Shown: positions 44,948 through 57,198, numbered from the stretch's first letter. The stretch: DNA of 64,000 bases from Cervus elaphus (GCF_910594005.1 NC_057823.1:56418015-56482014); one strand, 5' to 3'. Made by a program: numbers and translations. The notes: generated by a model from the sequence alone, not told the origin.

Positions 44948-46122
44948 ATGGAAAGGTAGCTGCCAACAGATTCAGGCTTACATACCACCAGTTTCAAGAC
45001 CAAGATAAAAGGAGATAAAGCTTGTTTCTCAGTAGCCCCGGCAAAACTCCCCAGGTTGCCTCCTCTCTTTGGATCAGGCGACTTGCTCATCCCTGAACCA
45101 ACCAGTGTCAGTGTGGACACAGTGCTCAGGTCAGGATGGAGTCAGGTGCCCCACCAGGAAGTCAGAGGTGGAGTCAGACACCCGAGACCACGGGCTGAGA
45201 GAGGAAGGGGTGTTCCCCAGGGGGAAACTGAGATCCAAGAGAAGGGGAGATGGGTGTTAGGCAAGAAACCTTTTTGCTCCTATATGACTTTTAGACTCTG
45301 AAGGACTATATACTCAGTATCTATCTTATGGACCCAGCAAGGTTCCCTGTATATAACAGACACCAGTAAGTTTGTGTTAAATAAATGAATGCAGCAGAAC
45401 TGGAGCCATCATGGAGAGGAAATTTCCATTCCTGCTGCAACTAGGACACAGTGTTGGGGAGTCCCACACATCCTCAGTGTTAGAGCCAGAGGCTGGCCTG
45501 GTGGGGGAAACAGTCTTCTTTCCTTCCCCAGCAGGGAACACAGAGTGGCCTCAGTGAGATCCTTCGTGATCAGATTTTATCTGTATACAAAGGAGTGGGT
45601 GAAAATGAAGATGAAAACAAATGGGGAATGTGTGGGGACAGGACTCTGCCCTAACATTTCCTTTCACTTTGGCCAGCAAGTGGGAAACGCATCAGATAGG
45701 TTACAGAACCACCTAGTGGTCAGAGAGCAGCAGCACCAGCAGTGGAGACCTCAGATGCTGTATGCTGGATCATAAGCACCAAAACCGGGCCTGGCGGAGC
45801 AGGAACCCTGGTCACTGAAGGGTCCCCTGAGGTGCCCTCCCTGGCTTCCACCTTTCTCCTACTTTTAAGAATGCTGCTGAGAGCAGACATTTGGAATACA
45901 ATGAGTCAGTTATATTGGCTTTTCATTTCTATTTTTGTCACGGAGGTATTGGGAAAGGAGAGGTGTTGAAATGACCAAGGAGACTGCAAAGTTGAGTGAA
46001 AATGCCAGTGCAGCAAGCTCTCCTCACTCCTGGTAATCTGTGGGCGTAGAGGTCACACGAGGGACTTTTCATGTCTACCTTATACACTTCTTTACTGTTT
46101 GAGCTGATTTACAGTATATATT
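44948..46122. other. Intergenic, GC-richer, no gene recognised
   Basis: An L2-like tail at about 45310-45390 ('ttgtgttaaataaatgaatg'). Frames 45389-45775 (128 residues) and 45056-45301 (81 residues) are open but lack recognisable domains, and partly overlap the L2 tail or each other. Confidence 0.45.
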
Positions 46123-46123
46123 T

Positions 46124-46325
46124 GGGCTTCCTGGTGGTTCAGATGGTAAAGAATCTGCCTGCCAATTCAAGAGACACAGGTTCGATCCCTTGGTCGGGAA
46201 GATGCCCGGGAGTAGGAAATGGCAACCCACCGCAGTATTCTTGCCTGAAAAATCCAATGGACAGAGGAGCCTGGTGGGTTACAATGCATACTGTTGCAGA
46301 GTCAGACACGAGTGATTGATTGAGC
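46124..46325 (+). mobile_element. Bov-tA SINE
   Basis: Body from 'gggcttcctggtggttcaga' through 'aaaatccaatggacagagga' to 'cagacacgagtgattgattg'. Duplication not clear. Confidence 0.9.
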
Positions 46326-46737
46326 ACGTCAGTTCTTCAAGGAGGTTTTCCCTCATGTTCTCAGAGCAGAGTGTGGTCGACCTGCACTTCATTCTATTTA
46401 TGAATCTCCATAAGTTTTTCTTTTTTTTCCAGAAATACAACGGGCATTACGGGCATTCACAGTGGCTTCGGCACTAACTGGAGCTAACTTATTCAACTGG
46501 GAAGTTAATCCTTGGGTGTTGTTAACCCAGGCATGCCAGTCTTCCCCACAGAGTCTTGCTTCTGGCAGTATGAGGCTCTAAGCTCCTGCTCCCTGTCCAC
46601 TGAGGCATCTGGACAAAGTAAGGCAGGCAGATAAAGTGAAGATGATCTTGTATTTTGCAGTCAAAATTAAAAATGCAGTTGGGTGAATTATGATGCTCCA
46701 TCTGAGGAGTTCTCAAGGTTTAGGTCATAATGTATAT
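46326..46737. other. Intergenic, no gene recognised
   Basis: Nothing assigned. A small T-rich tract at 46418-46430. Confidence 0.45.
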
Positions 46738-46749
46738 AGAATTAGAGTT

Positions 46750-47508
46750 CAGTTCAGTTCAATCGCTCAGTCGTGTCTGACTCCTTGCGACCCCATGAAT
46801 CACAGCACACCAGGCCTCCCTGTCTATCACAAACTCCCAGAGTTTACTCAAACTCATGCCCATCGAGTCAGTGATGCCATCCAACCATCTCATCCTCTGG
46901 CGTCCCTTTCACCTCCTGCCCCCAATCCCTCCAAGCATCAGGGTCTTTTCCAATGAGTCAACTTTTCTCATGAGGTGACCAAAGTATTGGAGTTTCAGCC
47001 TCAGCATCAGTCCTTCCAATGAACACCCAGGACTGATCTCCTTTAGGATGGACTGGTTGGATCTCCTTGCAGTCCAAGGGACTCTGAAAGAGTCTTCTCC
47101 AACACCACAGTTCAAAAGCATCAATTTTTCGGCGCTCAGCTTTCTTCACAGTCCAACTCTCACATACATACATGACCACTGGGAAAACCATAGCCTTAAC
47201 TAGATGGACCTTTGTTGGCAAAGTAATGTCTCTGCTTTTTAATATGCTATCTAGGCTGGTCATAACTTTCCTTCCAAGGAGTAAGCGTCTTTTAATTTCA
47301 TGGCTGCAATCACCATCTGCAGTGATTTTGGAGACCCAAAAAAGAGTCTGTCACTGTTTCCACTGTCTCCCCATCTATTTCCCATGAAGTGATGGGACCA
47401 GATGCCATGATCTTAGTTTTCTGAATGTTGAGCTTTAAGCCACCTTTTTCACTCTCCTCTTTCACTTTCATCAAGAGGCTTTTTAGTTCCTCTTCACTTT
47501 CTGCCATA
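46750..47508 (-). mobile_element. BovB 3' fragment, head to head with the next copy
   Basis: 5'-truncated at the text for MAESEEELKSLLMKVKEES (47507) and extending to the 3' end at about 46750. The duplication 'agaattagagtt' lies at 46738-46749 and 47509-47520. It carries the same 2-base net deletion giving TDSFLGLQNHCRW (near 47340) as the copy at 29.3-30.6 kb. Confidence 0.95.
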
Positions 47509-47586
47509 AGAATTAGAGTTACTGATAGTTAAATCCATGATATTTAGGAAAATATCATCAAAGTAGTATTTGGGAAGGTTAACTTG
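47509..47586. other. Short spacer between two BovB copies
   Basis: About 80 bases of host DNA including one target duplication and a small hairpin ('gatatttaggaaaatatc', 47538-47555). It separates the facing 5' ends of two BovB insertions. Confidence 0.7.
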
Positions 47587-48213
47587 AGGATACTGAAAGA
47601 CGAACTCCCCAGATTGGTAGGTGCCCAATGTTCTACTGTAGATCAGTGGAGAAATAACTCCAGAAAGAATGAAGAGACAGAGCCAAAGCAAAAACAACAC
47701 CCAGTTGTGGATGTCACTGGTGATAGAAGCAAGGTCCGATGCTGTAAAGAGCAATATTGCATAGGAACCTGGAATATTAGGTCCATGAGTCACGGCAAAT
47801 TGGAAGTGGTCAAACAAGATATGGCAAGAGTGAACATCGACATTTTAGGAATCAGCGAACTAAAATGGACTGAAATGGGTGAATTTAACTCAGATGACCA
47901 TTATATCTACTACTGTGGGCAAGAATCCCTTAGAAGAAATGGACTAACCATCATAGTCAACAAAAGAGTCCAAAATGCACTACTTGGATGCAGTCTCAAA
48001 AACAACAGAATGATCTCTGTTCATTTCCAAGGCAAATCATTCAATATCACAGTAATCCAAGTCTATGCCCAGACCAGCAATGCTGAAGAAGCTAAAGTTG
48101 AAAGGCTCTATGTAGACCTACAAGACCTTCTAGAACTAACACCCCAAAAAGATGTCCTTTTCATTATAGGGAACTGGAATGTAAAGTCGGAAGTCAAGAG
48201 ATACCTGGAGTAG
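47584..48213 (+). pseudogene. BovB endonuclease domain remnant
   Basis: A 209-residue open frame covers the N-terminal endonuclease, which nicks target DNA for target-primed reverse transcription. Landmarks are GTWNIRSM, DILGISELKWTEMGEF, YYCGQESLRRNG, and VIQVYAQTSNAEE. The usual GDWN active-site segment reads GNWN near the end, so a catalytic aspartate is changed. A one-base deletion just after it shifts the frame, and the frame stops at 48213. The remaining endonuclease text (TPSSNNTRGD-type in another frame, then 'acatggacatcaccagatag') follows out of frame. Confidence 0.9.
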
Positions 48214-48770
48214 CAGGCAAATTTGGCCTTGGAGCACAAAACAAAGCAGGTCAAAGGTTAACAGAGTTTTGCCAAGAGAACGTACTGGCCATAGCAAACA
48301 CCCTCTTCCAACAACACAAGAGGCGACTCTACACATGGACATCACCAGATAGTCAATACCGAAATCTGACTGATTATATTCTTTGCAGTCAAAGATGGAG
48401 AAGCTCTATACAGTCAGCAAAAACAAGACTGGGAGCTGACTGGCTCAGCTCATGAACTCCTTATTGCCAAATTCACACTTAAATTGAAGACAGTACAGAA
48501 ACCACTAGATCATTCAGGTATGACATGAATTAAATTTCTTATGATTATACAGTGGAAGTGACAAATAGATTCAAAGGATTAGATTTGATAGACAGAGTAC
48601 CTGAAGAAATATAGACGGCGTTTTGTGACATTGTACAGGAGACAGGGATCAAGACCATCTCCAAGAAAAAGAAATGCAAAAAAGCAAAATGGTTGTCTGA
48701 GGAGGGCTCACAAATAGCTGAGAAAAGAAGAGAAGCTAAAGACAAAGGAGAAAAGGAAAGATAAACCCAT

Positions 48771-49250
48771 TTGAATGCAGAGTTCCAAAGAATAGCAAGG
48801 AGACATAAGAAAGCCTACCTCAGTGATTACTGCAAAGAAATAGAGGAAAATAACAGAATGAGAAAGACTAGAGATTTCTTTAAGAAAATTAGAGATACCA
48901 ACAGAACATTTCATGCAAAGATGGGTTCGATAAAGGACAGAAATGGTATGGACCTAACAGAAGCAGAAGATATTAAGAAGAGGTGGCAAGAATACACAGA
49001 AGAACTATTCAAAAAAGATTTTGATGACCCAGGTAACCCTGATGGTGTGATCACTCACCCAGAGCCAGGCATCCTGGAATGCGAAGTCAAGCGTGCCTTA
49101 GGAAGCATCACTACGAACAAAGCTAGTGGAGGTGATGGAATTCCAGTTGAGCTATTTCAAATCCTAAAAGATGATGCTGTGAAAGTGCTGCACTCAATAT
49201 GCCAGCAAATTTGGAAAACTCAGCAGTGGCCACAGGACTGGAAAAGGTGA
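48771..49250 (+). pseudogene. BovB linker and RT start remnant
   Basis: A 159-residue open frame has a basic, glutamate-rich linker (NAEFQRIARRHKKAYLSDYC) followed by the RT entry segment ITTNKASGGDGIPVELFQIL and ICQQIWKTQQWPQDWKR. It ends at a TGA directly after WPQDWKR, at the point where the coding region normally continues. Confidence 0.88.
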
Positions 49251-49373
49251 ATTTCTACTCCAATGACAAATAGAGGCAATGCCAAAGAACAATCTAACTA
49301 CCACACAATTGCATTCATCTCACACACTAGAAAAGCAATGCTCAAAATTCTCCAAGCCAGGCTTCAATAGTAC

Positions 49374-50209
49374 ATGAACCATGAACTTCCGGATGTTCAA
49401 GCTGGATTTAGAAAAGGCAGAGGAACCAGAGATCAAATTGCCAACATCTGTTGGATCATTGAAAAAGCAAGAGAGTTCCAGAAAAACATCTACTTCTGCT
49501 TTGACTATGCCAAAGCCTTTGACTGTGTGGATCACAACAAACTGTGGAGAATTCTTAAAGAGATGGGAAAGCAGACCACTGGACCTGCCTCTTGAGAAAT
49601 ATGTATGTAGGTCAAGAAGCAACAGTTAGAACTGGACATGGAACAACAGACTGGTTTCAAATAGGGAAAGGGGTACATCAAGGCTGTATATTGTCACCCT
49701 GCTTATTTAACTTAATGCAGAGCTACATCATGAGAAACACTGGGCTGGAGGAAGCACAAGCTGGAATCAAGATTGTGGGGAGAAATATCAATAACCTCAG
49801 ATATGCAGATGACACCACCCTTATGGCAGAAAGTGAAGAAGAACTAAAGAGCCTCTTGATGAAAGTCGAAGAGGAGAGTGAAAAAGTTGGCTTAAAGCTC
49901 AACATTCAGAAAACTAAGATCATGGCATCTGGTCCCATCAGTTCATGGCAAATAGATGGGGAAACAAAAGAAACAGTGAGAGACTTTATTTTGGGGGGCT
50001 CCAAAATCACTGTAGATGGTGACTGCAGCCATGAAATTAAAAGACGCTTACACCTTGGAAGAAAAGCTATGACCAATCTAGACAGCATATTAAAAAGCAG
50101 AGACATTACTTTGCCAGCAAAAGTCCATCTAGTCAAAGCTATAGTAGTCATGCATGTGACTAGTAGTCAAGGATGTGAGAGTTGGACTATAAAGAAAGCT
50201 GAGTGCTGA
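49374..50209 (+). pseudogene. BovB reverse transcriptase remnant
   Basis: Two overlapping open pieces (49374-49595 and 49592-50209) cover the RT core. The first has VQAGFRKGRGTRDQIANICW and a CFDYAKAFDCVDHNKLW segment that lacks the isoleucine seen in other copies (CFIDYAKAF). The second has GHGTTDWFQIGKGVHQGCIL and the intact active site LRYADDTTLMAE (49799-49830). A frameshift near 49585 separates them. The C-terminal region ends at a TGA after KKAEC, and a further piece follows at 50249-50437. Confidence 0.9.
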
Positions 50210-50571
50210 AGAATTTATGCTTTTGAACTGTGGTGTTGAAGATGACTCTTGAGAGTCCCTTGGACAGCAAGTAGATCCAACCAGTCCATCCTAAAGGAAA
50301 TCAGTCCTGAATATTCACTGGAAGAACTGATGCTAAAGCTGAAACATCAACACTTTGGCCACCTGATGGGAAGAACTGACTCACTTGAAAAGACCCTGAT
50401 GTCGGGAAAAATTGAAGGCAGGAGGAGAAGGGGATGACAGAGGATGAGATGGGTGGATGGCATCACCGACTTGATGGACATGTCTGAATTGGTGATGGAT
50501 AGGGAAGTCTGTCATGCTGCCCACCCCATGCAGTCACAAAGAGTTAGACACGATTGAGAGACTGAACTGAA

Positions 50572-53001
50572 CTCTGTTTAGGACAAGCAGATTGGAGAGG
50601 AATAGACAGTGGCTTCCAAGATGCCAATTAGGAAAATGCTGTAGTAATTTGGGGATAACTGCTATGCTTATTGCCATGGCAGTTTCTTTCCTAACATCAA
50701 GTTCTCCATGTGCTTGTTACAGTGCCTGGCAAGGCAGAGATGACTAATAAACCCTGGCTGTGTTAATGTCTGTGGAAGATTAATTATAGTACTGTAGAGA
50801 AAGGGAACAGAGGAGAGGCAAGAAAGCATGCAGATGACTTACCTAGTAGAGATGTGTGAGAAGCTGGGGAGAAAGGAGAGCAAATGATGACTGCAGTCTT
50901 GATCTTTACTGGCATGACTGTGAGAGACAGAGAGAGAGAGAAGGGAGAGACCAACTGAGAGAGAACAAAAATTGTGGACTGTGGAGAGGTAGCCTGTCAA
51001 AGCAGAGGGGAGAAGAAGGGAGAAGATGAGTGCCATTCAATGCAAGTATGTTGAGTTTGACAATGGGACATCTTACAGAGATGTGGAGAAGGATGTGAGC
51101 ATGCGTAAGAGGTTAGCATCTGGAATAAAGATCTGGGTTATCTCTAACACGGAGGCAAGAGTTGAATCTATAAAAGCAAGTGAACTGCCATGGAGGGCAG
51201 GATGTAAAGAGAGAAAATTGAGTTCTGAGAATTAAGTTCTGAGGAATGTTCCTTCTTTCAGAAAGTGCTGGCAACACTGGAGAAAGTTGCAGGTGATAAG
51301 CTTCTCCAACTGCCAACTGAATCCTTATTTACTAAAGGCCTGCTGAAATTACTTGACATTTTAAATGTAGACTACAGAGAAAGTCATTCAGAATCAGACA
51401 TGCAGTGGAGAAATCCTTCTGAGATATATACGGAGGGAAAAAAAGAGATTCACATTTCTCAGTTGGTCTCTGTTTTAAAATTGTCAAAAGCAACAAAAAT
51501 CAAAGCGCTTCAGTTCAAAAGTTTGAGCTGAAGTTTGCTCTCATTCTAGCTCATTGGAGTGTACTTTCCCCCCTTCTATTTTTGCTTTGTCTCTACTTTG
51601 TAAAGAGGTTGTTTAAGCCTGTGCATCAAACTCTCAGAGCAACCCAGCCACTGACGGAAAATCAAAAAGGAAGTATAGTGCATTTATAACAGCTTTGCTG
51701 GGAGCCAGTGGGAGGAGAAACCAAAGGATACTGTCCAGATCAGTGACCCCTGAGCTTTGGAAAAGTTAACTGGCAAACAGCACAGGAACATAATGGGAGG
51801 ACCAAAAGTGGCTCAGGAAACTTTCTTAGGATGAAAGGACCACACCTTTGGCAGTGACCATTTTTCACCTTCTTGCTTCCCAGAGGCCTTCTTCTTACAC
51901 CTGAACAAAAACATGTAGCGACAAGCCGGAGACGGGATGGGGAGCAGCAGCGCACCGTCTTTGCCTAGAGTAATGCTGAGGCACCAAATAGCTTGTTGGA
52001 GGACATGTTAAAATAAATATATGTGGCTTTTATTCAGGTAACCATTTCTCTGACAAGGACACATGTTTGTGTGTGTGCAGGCAAGTGGGCATATGTGTGT
52101 TGCTAGCATCAATTGGGGTAGGTAAATGGAAACACGTGATTATTCCATGGTACTGCAAGGATGATGGAAACAATATGCTTTTTAAATAAGCAGATATCGC
52201 ATGGAAGCAGGACCCAGGTGCTTCCTTTCTGAAGCAAACTCCCAACAACACACTGAGATCTACTATCAACAATGAATACATATCGACAGAAAAGCCCAGA
52301 GTCTCAAATCAGATTCTTTAAGGCTTATAATACTGTAGATTCAGCTTAGTAAACTACTGAACGGGGGAGAAATTAAAAAGTAATCATTTTAATTATTATG
52401 TTTATGTCAAGTTTAGCCAACTGCTACAGTAATATCACTTGGCTTAGTCTACTGTAATTAATTCAGTGAATGTACAAAGAAAACAAATTAGAACTATTTA
52501 TAGCACTGAAGCTGAGTGGAAATGAGATATTGCCCAAGTGCTATTACAATAAATATAGGTTGTTGACACTCCTTCAAATTATGTTTTAGGACTTTCAACC
52601 ATTTATGTTATTCTTCAACAGTATAAACCTCCGTGAAAAAAAGAAAATTCCAATAGTGGATCTCATCAATCTTATTTTCAGATGTGCATGTCAAGTTGAG
52701 TAACCAGGCACTTGTTTTATTTGAGCCAAATTAAATAAATCTCATTAAGGAAATGTTAACTAGTATGCAAATACTGAATGCATAAAAAAAAAAACAAACC
52801 TGCAGTCTCTGCAATTAGATACAAATATTATGTGACTTTATGAGTCAGTCCCACAGAGTGAAAATCATGGTCAAGATTCCCATCATTTAACTGGCATAGA
52901 TTCCCCCCAGGTTTAGTTAATAGTGAATTATATGTAAATGAAAAGAAATACAGGCCCGGAACAAAAGAACATCTGTATTACAGACGATTGTTTTTTCTTT
53001 T
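50572..53001. other. Intergenic, no gene recognised
   Basis: A (GA)-rich tract at 50925-50945. Frames up to 88 residues, unsupported. AT-rich from 52300 on, with an A-run at 52783-52794. Confidence 0.5.
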
Positions 53002-53329
53002 TGGACTGCAAGGAGATCAAATCTGTCAATCCTAAAGGAAATCAGTCCTGAATATTTATTGGAAGAACTGATGCTAAAGTGGAAACTCCAATACTTTGGC
53101 CACCTGATGCAAAGAACCGACTCATTTGAAAAGACCCTAATGCTGAGAAAGACTGAAGGCAGGAAGAGAAGGGGACAACAGAGGATGAAATGGTTGGATG
53201 GCATTGCCAACTCAATGGACATGAGTTTGAGTAAACTCTGGGAGTTGGCGATGGACAGGGAGGCCTGGTGTGCTGCAGTCCATGGGGTTGCAAAGAGTCA
53301 GACACAATTGAATGACTGAACTGAACTGA
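53002..53329 (+). mobile_element. BovB 3' end fragment
   Basis: Begins 'tggactgcaaggagatcaaa' and ends 'gactgaactgaactgaa'. The 86-residue open frame 53059-53319 covers the last coding part (LMLKWKLQYFGHLMQR to HGVAKSQTQ), including the natural terminus. Confidence 0.93.
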
Positions 53330-53554
53330 ACCACTCACTTAGAAAATACAAATGAAAAATGCATGCAAGACCCATCTAAGCATAATACAAGCAGATTAGG
53401 TCCCAAGTAATTATATTCACAATTTTAAGAAAAAAACTATCCAAGCCCCCTCCTGATATTTCTGAATTACTGTTGCTGAGACAACTACTGACCATGGTAA
53501 AATACACGACCTACTCCTTACTGCCTACTTTCAGTTTACAGGCACCAGAGTAAG

Positions 53555-53686
53555 TCCTTAGCATTCTTTCGCTCAGTTAATCCACAGAGCCTCAAGGGCA
53601 GATGCCCCAGTTATACGTATCCTGCAGATGAGAAAACTGAGGCTGAGAGAGGACATTTCCACAAGATTCTTGTGGAGAAGCTGGCT
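53555..53686 (-). repeat. MIR SINE, antisense, cut by a SINE
   Basis: 'atcctgcagatgagaaaact', 'gaggctgagagaggacattt' are in reverse MIR order. The following Bov-tA inserted in its end. Confidence 0.65.
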
Positions 53687-53699
53687 TTTGAGCTCTAAC

Positions 53700-53924
53700 G
53701 TGAAAAAAAGTATAAGTGTTAGTTGCTCAGTCATGTCTGACTCTTTGCGACCCAATGGACTATATGGTCTGCCAGGCTTTTCTGTCCATGGAATTCTCCA
53801 GGGAAGAATACTGGATTGGATTTCCATTCCCTTCTCCAGGGGCCTCCTAACCCAGGGATTGAACCTGGGTTTCCTGTATCTTGGGCAGATTCTTTATCGT
53901 CTGAGCTACCAAAGAAGATACCAA
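53700..53924 (-). mobile_element. Bov-tA SINE
   Basis: Reverse-complement body from 'gtgttagttgctcagtcatg' to 'ctgagctaccaaagaagat'. The 13-base duplication 'tttgagctctaac' lies at 53687-53699 and 53925-53937. Confidence 0.96.
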
Positions 53925-53937
53925 TTTGAGCTCTAAC

Positions 53938-54728
53938 TGATCAGATTACAAAGCCTGAGTTGTTAACCAATAGTTTCTCCTGACAAACAGGTTTTCAAAT
54001 GTGGAGAGTTTATGTGGGTCTTCTGTATACAGCTGAACTGGCCGGCTCTTTGTCTTAGTGTGAATGAGGTCCAGCCTCTGCTTCAGTTAATCTGGCCTGG
54101 GCTCTGGTCTCCCCGCCCATAGGATAACCGGCTCCCGCCCATACGGCTTGGTTTGTTCTCAGAAAGCTGGTGCTCTCTATGTGCACAGCCCTTTGAGCTC
54201 TGTAAAGCCATTTCACATGAACAGGGTCTTCTGATCTGCCAGTGAAGTGAGAAGGGAAACCATTTTTAATCCCCATGTTATAGACAGTATAAAACTTAAG
54301 TTTATTCAAAGTCATGTCATGGGCTAGAAGAGCCAGAGGTAGAATCTGGATTTTAGGTTTCCTCTTCTGCTCGGCCCCTTCACATGATGGAACTGCATAT
54401 AGAATCCAACTGCCAAGCCCAAAGGAACCCTCTAGGAGCCTGCTAGACAAACTGAGTATACCTAGTAGGGATAGCGTTTCATGTTCTTATGTAATCAAGA
54501 ATTTAGAACCATAGGCAGGCATCTCTAGCTCATTTCAGCGCCAAACCAAAAGTAATCCAAACAATCCAAATCTCAGAGAGATAGCACAACTTCTGATTTG
54601 TTGCCAAAAAAATAAAAAGTCCTTTGGGAGAAGAACCAAAACTTTAATTCAGTTATCAGTTCGATACTGTATATGTGATTTATTTCTTTTAGTATGCTCT
54701 TAGGGTTGAAAATAAATTATAAGGCAAT
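53938..54728. other. Intergenic with a MIR remnant
   Basis: An antisense MIR remnant at about 54240-54400 ('catttttaatccccatgtta', 'agccagaggtagaatctgg'). The 131-residue minus frame 54450-54055 overlaps it and shows no domain. Confidence 0.5.
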
Positions 54729-54737
54729 ATGGATCCT

Positions 54738-55760
54738 GTGTGGATCACAACAAACTGGAAAATTCTTAGAGATGGGAATACCAGACCACCTGACCTGCCT
54801 CTTGAGAAATCTGTATGAAGGTCAGGAAGCAACAGTTAGAACTGGACATGGAACAACAGACTGGTTCCAAATTGGGAAAGGAGTACATCAAGGCTGCATA
54901 CTGTCACCCTGCTTGTTTAACTTACATGCAGAGTACATCATGGGAATTGCCAGGCTGGATGAAGCACAAGGTGGAATCAAGATTGCGGGGAGAAATATCA
55001 ATAACCTCAGATATGCAGATGACACCATCCTTATGGCAGAAAGTGAAGAAGACCTAACGAGCCTCTTGATGAAAGAGAAAGAAGAGTGAAAAAGTTGGCT
55101 TAAAGCTCAACATTCAGAAAACTAAGATCTTGGCATCCTGTCCCATCACTTCATGGCAAATAGGTGGGGAAAAAATGGGGCTCCAAAATCACTGCAGATG
55201 GTGACTGCATCCATGAATTTAAAAGATGCTTGCTCCTTGGAGGAAAAACTATGACTAACCTAGACAGCATATTAAGTAGCAGAGATATTACTTTGACAAC
55301 AAATGTTCATCTAGTCAAAGCTATGGTTTTTCCCAGTGGTCATGTATGGATGTGAGAGTCAGACCATACAGAAGGCTGAGTGCCAAAGAATTGATTCTTT
55401 TTAACTGTGGTGCTGGAGAAGACTCCTGAGAGTCCTTCAGACTGCAAGATCAAACCTGTTAATCCTAAAGGAAATCAGTCCTGAATATTTATTGGAAGGA
55501 CTGATGCTGAACCTGAAACTCCCAATACTCTGGCCACCTGATGAGGAGAACTGACTCATTTGAAAAGACCCTAATGCTGGGAAAGATTGAAGGCAGGAGG
55601 AGAAGGGGACGACAGAGGATAAGATGGTTGGATGGAATCACTGACTCAGTGGACATGAGTTTGAGCAAGCTCCGGGAGTTGGTGATGAACAGGGAAGTCT
55701 GGCGTGCTCTAGTCCATGGGGTTGCAGAGTCGGACATGACTGAGTGACTGAACTAAACTG
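54738..55760 (+). mobile_element. BovB 3' third
   Basis: 5'-truncated in the text for CVDHNKLW and extending to 'gactgaactaaactg'. The RT active site YADD is intact (near 55011-55024) in the frame 54694-55089, which ends early by a frameshift in the KEKEE stretch. Duplication 'atggatcct' at 54729-54737 and 55761-55769. Confidence 0.95.
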
Positions 55761-55769
55761 ATGGATCCT

Positions 55770-56807
55770 TTTCAAATGTTACCATGTTTTCAAGTTTTCA
55801 TAACTACTTTTCAAGTCAAATCACAGCTATAATCAGCTGTATAACAATTGGGCAAATACTTTGAATTTTTAAAATAATCTAAAATGATGATAGCAACACC
55901 TGTCTCACTGGATTGCTGTAATCCTTAAACGAGATATGCATGTGACACATCTGTCGGGGCTTGGCAAGTACATTTTAGTTGGTGATTTCACTATGCAAAG
56001 CATTTAAAAATGCATCTTTGAAATCAAATATGCAAAGAGTGTCTATGCTTTTGTTAACTTGTTTTATCTTGAAGTTAATCAATTTATCACCTAATAAAAT
56101 GCATCATTTAACTGAGAATTCATATAATTAACTTGCATGTTTTTCTTAATAAAGTACATGAGGTGCCAGAGCTGCGATGCCAAGTCTCTCCCTTGCATGA
56201 GTTTACTTCCACTTTGTCTTTATCTTCTCAAGTTTGCCTTGACTTACAATTTCACTAGCTTGTGAGCTCCCTGAAGGCAGAAGCAGATGCTTCCATCTGT
56301 ATTCTCTCACAGAATCCACCATGTGGTAGCCACTCTGTGAACGGTGACTGAACACTGACTTGATGCCAAGAAACTAAAAGATTCATCTATTAAAATAATT
56401 TATGTTGGCTGTGAGATCCCCACTATGTTTGGTCAATAAAAGTACCCTGAGTTCTCTGGGATGTTAATTCTACTCTTTTTTTCTTAATACTATTCTTGAG
56501 CATCTCTTAATTCTACTCTTGAGCATCTCTTAAGCAAAAATGGGAAGGGAGATAGAAAGAGAAAAATAGAAAAATTAAAGGGAAACAAGGCAATAGCAAA
56601 TAGGAGGAGAGGAAAAAATGAATCAATGAACTTTATTTTTTACCTTTCACCAAATACCTTTCAGTATTACATTTTTTTTAAAGTCAATTTATCTTTTTAG
56701 AATTGAAATACAGTTTATTTACAGTGCTACATTGTCAATTTACCTTTTACAATTAGAAAAATGTATACAGTTCTTTATCTCTATTTTAAACTATTTCAGT
56801 TAAAATG
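55770..56807. other. Intergenic with MIR and L2 remnants
   Basis: A MIR piece at about 55880-55980 ('tctcactggattgctgtaat') and an L2 3' piece at about 56255-56350 ('gtgagctccctgaaggcaga'). An 18-base segment with 'ttaattctactcttgagcat' wording is repeated nearby at 56485-56530. No gene. Confidence 0.5.
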
Positions 56808-56811
56808 GTAA

Positions 56812-57198
56812 TTTTAGGTAGTTAGAACAGGAAAAAGGAGTACAAAATGGTGGAGACTAAAAGACAAAGAAAGAGAGAAGTCCACAAACGGGAACAAAGG
56901 AAAAATCCACAGACGGGAGTGAGAACCTCAGATGAAACAAACATGCCCCTTCCTGGCTAGCCCTAATTTCAATAGGGCAGGCTCAGGGGGGAGGCGACAA
57001 AACATATAAAAAGAGGGAGCCAAGAGAGCTGAGGCCTCTGTTTCGAAGGCTGGCCCGCCCTTGGGCCTCAAGGGTGTACTATCCTTTGTTTGCGAAGGAA
57101 TAAAAGTCTGAACCGAAACTGAGCTGTAACACTGGTCCACAGTTCCAAATCTTTGTTGTGGTGAGACAGAATCAAGGAAATTACACACTCTCCCGACA
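56812..57198 (+). mobile_element. Small endogenous retrovirus solo LTR
   Basis: A 387-base block with promoter and polyadenylation layout: a TATA box 'acatataaaaagaggg' at 57003-57018, an AATAAA at 57100-57105, and a 3' end 'actctcccgaca'. It is flanked by 'gtaa' on both sides (56808-56811 and 57199-57202), the 4-base duplication typical of class I (gamma-type) elements. The first bases are TTTT rather than TG, presumably mutated. No viral genes adjoin it. Confidence 0.75.

Larger units (their letters stand above)
47587..50571 (+). mobile_element. Longest BovB copy in the window (about 3 kb)
   Basis: It runs from the 5' region ('actgaaagacgaactcccc') through endonuclease, linker and reverse transcriptase to the 3' terminus 'gagactgaactgaactc'. 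Only part of the 5' untranslated region seen in the copy at 1-1108 is missing. The coding region is broken by several frameshifts; the readable parts are listed separately. No target duplication could be found. Confidence 0.95.

Noticed and set aside
45056..45775. GC-richer stretch with overlapping frames as a possible exon cluster
   Set aside because: No splice-bounded conserved frame, no domain and L2 tail sequence within it. I cannot support a gene.
49592..50209. The BovB RT with intact YADD as an active element
   Set aside because: Several frameshifts break the reading frame, and the endonuclease aspartate in the GDWN segment is changed.
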